Shown here piece after piece: positions 61,585-64,000 of a stretch of 64,000 bases of DNA. The notes under the pieces were generated by a model. That model worked only from the letters and a program-made list of their open reading frames with translations. It was not told where the DNA came from and did not search any database. Position 1 is the stretch's first letter; every line of letters starts with the position of its first letter. A program made the position numbers and the translations under genes. The stretch comes from Candidatus Haliotispira prima (lineage in GTDB: Bacteria; Spirochaetota; Spirochaetia; SP-2023): positions 186,001 to 250,000 of the forward strand of contig CP123443.1 in NCBI GenBank assembly GCA_029867005.1. Direction: 5' to 3'.

Positions 61585-63331
61585 TATTTGCCTCCGTAAT
61601 ACAGCGAAACAGCTCTTCCAGTTTCCCTTGGGGAATCTTGTCTCTCTTCAATGCATTTTGGACGAGGGCCACATAGTCTTTGCTGTAGCCCCGGCCTTCG
61701 GCCTCCAGCATGGCCCGCAGCTTGCTCAGAGCTTCGGGTAGGCTGTATTCAGGCTCGTAAATCTGTACTGTGCCCAAATTGACCGGGCTGCCCTGCTTGG
61801 GGATGGTCTTGACTTCCCGGCGGTGCTGATGGACCGCCGCAATCATTTGATTGTGAGACTGCAAGCCCTTGCCGGCATTGACGTGAGCAAACGGCGTGGC
61901 CTTTGGTTTCTTTCCTTGGGGATGGGCAAGCTGTTCAAACTGCTTGCGCAGTTTCTCCTGCCGGTCGTCCGCCACCGCCTCGAATTGTGCTCCGATGACG
62001 GCGCTGGTCGCCAGTCTCCCTGCGCCGTCAACGGCCAAAGGCTCGGCGATTTGGGCCGTTTCTTCCCGGCCTTCCGGGGTTTGGTAGCGGAGCAGAATGG
62101 CGGCCCCGTCAAAGGCTAACGCCTGCACCAAGACCTTTTGTCCCACCGACACAGGCAGGTGTCCAACCGAATAAAGCCCGCCCTGCAAGCCCTTGGATTT
62201 GGCAAACGGGTGTTGCATATAGCTGATGCACATGTCGGCTTGTACCTGCCTCTCCTGTGCCGGCTCCACGAGCAAACGCCGACACAGGGCCATATCCGGC
62301 AAGAGCCGCAGTTGCTTTACCGCTATTTGAAGCCAGAGTGTCTCGCGGACGAAACAGCCCCCGGGTCGGTTGATTTGGCTGTTTCTGTGCGGTACGGCAT
62401 TGGCATTGAAGGCGATAAAATAGGCCGAACAGGCTATATTTAGTTCTTCAATGGAGTGCAGCGGCTCAAATTTCAGGCGGATTTCAAAGGTGGTCTCGAC
62501 AATATCATTGGCCTTTTCCACTGCGCCCTTGGTTCTGGAGTTGCCTGCCTGATGCGTCAGCACCCGGACACCCAAGGAAGACAGGGCTACAATCATGGCC
62601 TTGGCCGTATTCGCGCTGCCCTTGTCCATCATCAGAAACTCGGGCACCCCGTGCAGTGGGTTGTCTTTCTTTTTGCTGCAAGCGGACAGAAAGAACTCGA
62701 AAAGGTTTTCCTGGTTCTCCCCACGCGCATTGAAGTAGTGGGTAAAAATGCAGCCGGAATAATGATCTACGCACACATAACGCCAGATTTTCAGCTTGGC
62801 CTTGGCGAGTTTTTCGTACATTTCGTGCTTGTTCTTGTACAGTTCTTTGTTGTCCAGGATGACTTGCCTGCCGCTGCGCAGGTAGTACATGGTGCAGTAG
62901 CTGGGGTCAATCTGCCACACGTGATTCGGGTATAAGCTGCGCAGGTGCGCATGAGGCTTGGGCTGTTTCAGTTTTTTCATATTCCACTCCGGCTCTTGCA
63001 GCAGGCGGCTTAGCTGCCGATTGGAAACTTCCACCTCATAGCCGTTCATGGCCATGATGCTGCGCGCTTCCGGGATCTTGAGCTGCTCCTTGCCGCTGTC
63101 GCGCAGCCCTTCGCGCAGCATGGAGGCAAGCACGAGCAGATTCTCTGCGCTCACGGCAGAAACTCCGGCATCCTCTCTGCGTTTCCTGCCGGACTTGTAG
63201 CCCAGTTCGGAGAGCTTGCGGTAGCAAGTTTGCTTGCTCCAGGCGAAAGCCTGCATCATTTGGGCGATGATCTCGCCTCTGGCCCTGCCTTGTGCATCTT
63301 GCCAACGCTTGCCGAAATCTTCCGGTGTCAT
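61559..63331 (-). CDS. MuA-like DDE transposase
   Basis: 590 aa. N-terminal helix-turn-helix part (FGKRWQDAQGRARGEIIAQM, WSKQTCYRKLSELGYKSGRK), RNase H-like catalytic core with Asp142 (HVWQIDPSY), Asp236 (FLMMDKGSANTA) and Glu272 (SRTKGAVEKANDIVE), then a Mu-type beta-barrel (GQKVLVQALAFDGAAILLRY) and a basic helical end. All three catalytic residues are present, so it should be active. Catalyses replicative transposition of the element. It lies 13 bases after the partial gene on its right. Confidence 0.93.
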   Translation of the reverse strand: MTPEDFGKRWQDAQGRARGEIIAQMMQAFAWSKQTCYRKLSELGYKSGRKRREDAGVSAVSAENLLVLASMLREGLRDSGKEQLKIPEARSIMAMNGYEVEVSNRQLSRLLQEPEWNMKKLKQPKPHAHLRSLYPNHVWQIDPSYCTMYYLRSGRQVILDNKELYKNKHEMYEKLAKAKLKIWRYVCVDHYSGCIFTHYFNARGENQENLFEFFLSACSKKKDNPLHGVPEFLMMDKGSANTAKAMIVALSSLGVRVLTHQAGNSRTKGAVEKANDIVETTFEIRLKFEPLHSIEELNIACSAYFIAFNANAVPHRNSQINRPGGCFVRETLWLQIAVKQLRLLPDMALCRRLLVEPAQERQVQADMCISYMQHPFAKSKGLQGGLYSVGHLPVSVGQKVLVQALAFDGAAILLRYQTPEGREETAQIAEPLAVDGAGRLATSAVIGAQFEAVADDRQEKLRKQFEQLAHPQGKKPKATPFAHVNAGKGLQSHNQMIAAVHQHRREVKTIPKQGSPVNLGTVQIYEPEYSLPEALSKLRAMLEAEGRGYSKDYVALVQNALKRDKIPQGKLEELFRCITEANNECFYKQA

Positions 63332-63344
63332 ATCTTAGCCGCCT

Positions 63345-64000
63345 TTAAAAGCCCAATTCCGGGTTTTCTTCTGCCGCTTCGGCAGTCCGGCCCAACTCCG
63401 TTGTGCCCGAATCAGCGGATTCGATATCTTTTGGCGTATACTTCATATTTTTCGGCAGGTTCTGCGGGGAGAAACCCATTGCCGCGTACTCCGTCCCGGC
63501 CGGGAATTCCAGGTGGGGATGGTCGGCGGCCAGAGCCTTTTGCAGTGCGTCATTGCAGAGGTCCAAACTGCCGGCCACGAGGTTGTGCATAAAGGTCAGT
63601 TCGGAGCAGATAAACGGATGGCCGGCCAAAGCGCGTTCATCGCCTTCATCCACCATTTTGGCCCAGTCCCCGGCCATTTTCTCGAGCTGGATGGCCAGAG
63701 AATTGATGCCGGTGTTTTTGTTGCGCATCTCGCTGAGCCACCTGCCGGTAAACTCCCAGCCCTTGTCGCTGCCGGATTCGTAGCGTTCGGTCTGCCCGGC
63801 CAGTTTATCATTGCGCTTCTGCAAGGCATCGGCCTGCTTGCGGGCCGCCTCCAATTCCTGCGCGGACTTTTGTTTCTCGCTGCGCAACGTGGCAATCAGT
63901 TCGCGTTTGCTCATCTCGGCCAAGTCTTCCAGCCGATGGCCCTTGACTTCTTCCCCGTCCAGCAAATCCTGCAATTCCTCGTCATCAAAGGCTCTGGCCA
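63345..64000 (-). CDS. Hypothetical element protein upstream of the transposase, 5' end outside window
   Basis: Frame is open to the right edge, so the start lies beyond 64000; at least 218 codons are seen. It contains a coiled coil (SEKQKSAQELEAARKQADAL), then NSLAIQLEKMAGDWAKMVDE and a proline-rich end. No family was recognised. Position just ahead of MuA suggests an early regulatory or replication protein, where Mu would have ner and the repressor. Confidence 0.6.
   Translation of the reverse strand, partial: ARAFDDEELQDLLDGEEVKGHRLEDLAEMSKRELIATLRSEKQKSAQELEAARKQADALQKRNDKLAGQTERYESGSDKGWEFTGRWLSEMRNKNTGINSLAIQLEKMAGDWAKMVDEGDERALAGHPFICSELTFMHNLVAGSLDLCNDALQKALAADHPHLEFPAGTEYAAMGFSPQNLPKNMKYTPKDIESADSGTTELGRTAEAAEENPELGF

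Larger units (their letters stand above)
44058..64000 (-). mobile_element. Mu-like transposable element, tail module only (right part cut by window edge)
   Basis: Contiguous minus-strand genes with Mu-like order: DDE transposase, MuB ATPase, DUF3164, GemA, then Mor-like control region, then sheath through gp48. All tail proteins correspond to Mu L, M, gp41, gp42, N, P, gp45, gp46, gp47 and gp48. Between GemA and the sheath there are only small genes: no terminase, portal, scaffold, capsid, head-tail joining or lysis gene is seen. Boundaries are approximate: the left end lies in 43676-44057 and the right end beyond 64000. Confidence 0.85.

Overview
The window looks like a spirochaete chromosome (Spirochaetales, Treponema/Spirochaeta side). 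Support: a TmpC/PnrA-type purine-nucleoside lipoprotein; a Gx-transporter gene next to a NusG-domain-II gene; a pyruvate carboxylase/oxaloacetate decarboxylase subunit with biotinyl domain and terminal zinc ribbon; and an RNA polymerase beta subunit with Asn at the rifampicin-site position that is Ser531 in E. coli, a known spirochaetal trait. Species cannot be named from sequence alone.

Region 1 (1-21.5 kb) is core chromosome: the 3' part of the biotin enzyme, an Mrp/ApbC ATPase, a DUF445 membrane protein and a GlpA-like FAD oxidoreductase on +. A four-gene minus-strand operon follows (spirochaetal zinc-knuckle-like protein, NusG domain II protein, Gx transporter fused to an EcfT-like half, GST-like protein). 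Then on +: a pantothenate uptake and CoA cluster (YhdT-like, panF, coaBC), an unrecognised protein, a putative lipoprotein, mfd and pnrA.

Region 2 (21.8-34.1 kb) is the transcription/translation operon: tRNA-Thr(GGT), rpmG, tRNA-Trp(CCA), secE, nusG, rplK, rplA, rplJ, rplL, rpoB, rpoC, with a clear sigma70-like promoter ahead of the first tRNA. RpoC ends in a long acidic tail built on a 138-bp tandem repeat.

Region 3 (34.1-43.7 kb) is a defence island placed directly after rpoC, where rpsL-rpsG-fusA is common in bacteria. It holds an AT-rich type II restriction-modification pair whose endonuclease lacks a start codon, a large type IIG-like restriction/methyltransferase, a tandemly duplicated leader followed by a NYN-domain nuclease, and a Fic AMPylase.

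Region 4 (about 44-64 kb, minus strand, running off the right edge) is a Mu-like transposable element. From right to left: an edge protein, MuA-type DDE transposase, a small membrane protein, MuB-type ATPase, DUF3164, GemA, a cargo pair including an ImmA/IrrE metallopeptidase (apparently frameshifted), a Mor-like activator on the opposite strand beside a perfect 20-bp inverted repeat, then a contractile tail module (sheath, tube, two tail-fibre/chaperone cassettes, tail assembly chaperone with a canonical -1 slippery site, tape measure, and gpN, gp44, gp45, gp46, gp47, gp48 homologues). No terminase, portal, protease, capsid or lysis gene is visible between the early and tail modules. The element therefore reads as a headless Mu: a transposable tailocin candidate or a deleted prophage. 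This is the most unusual system in the window.
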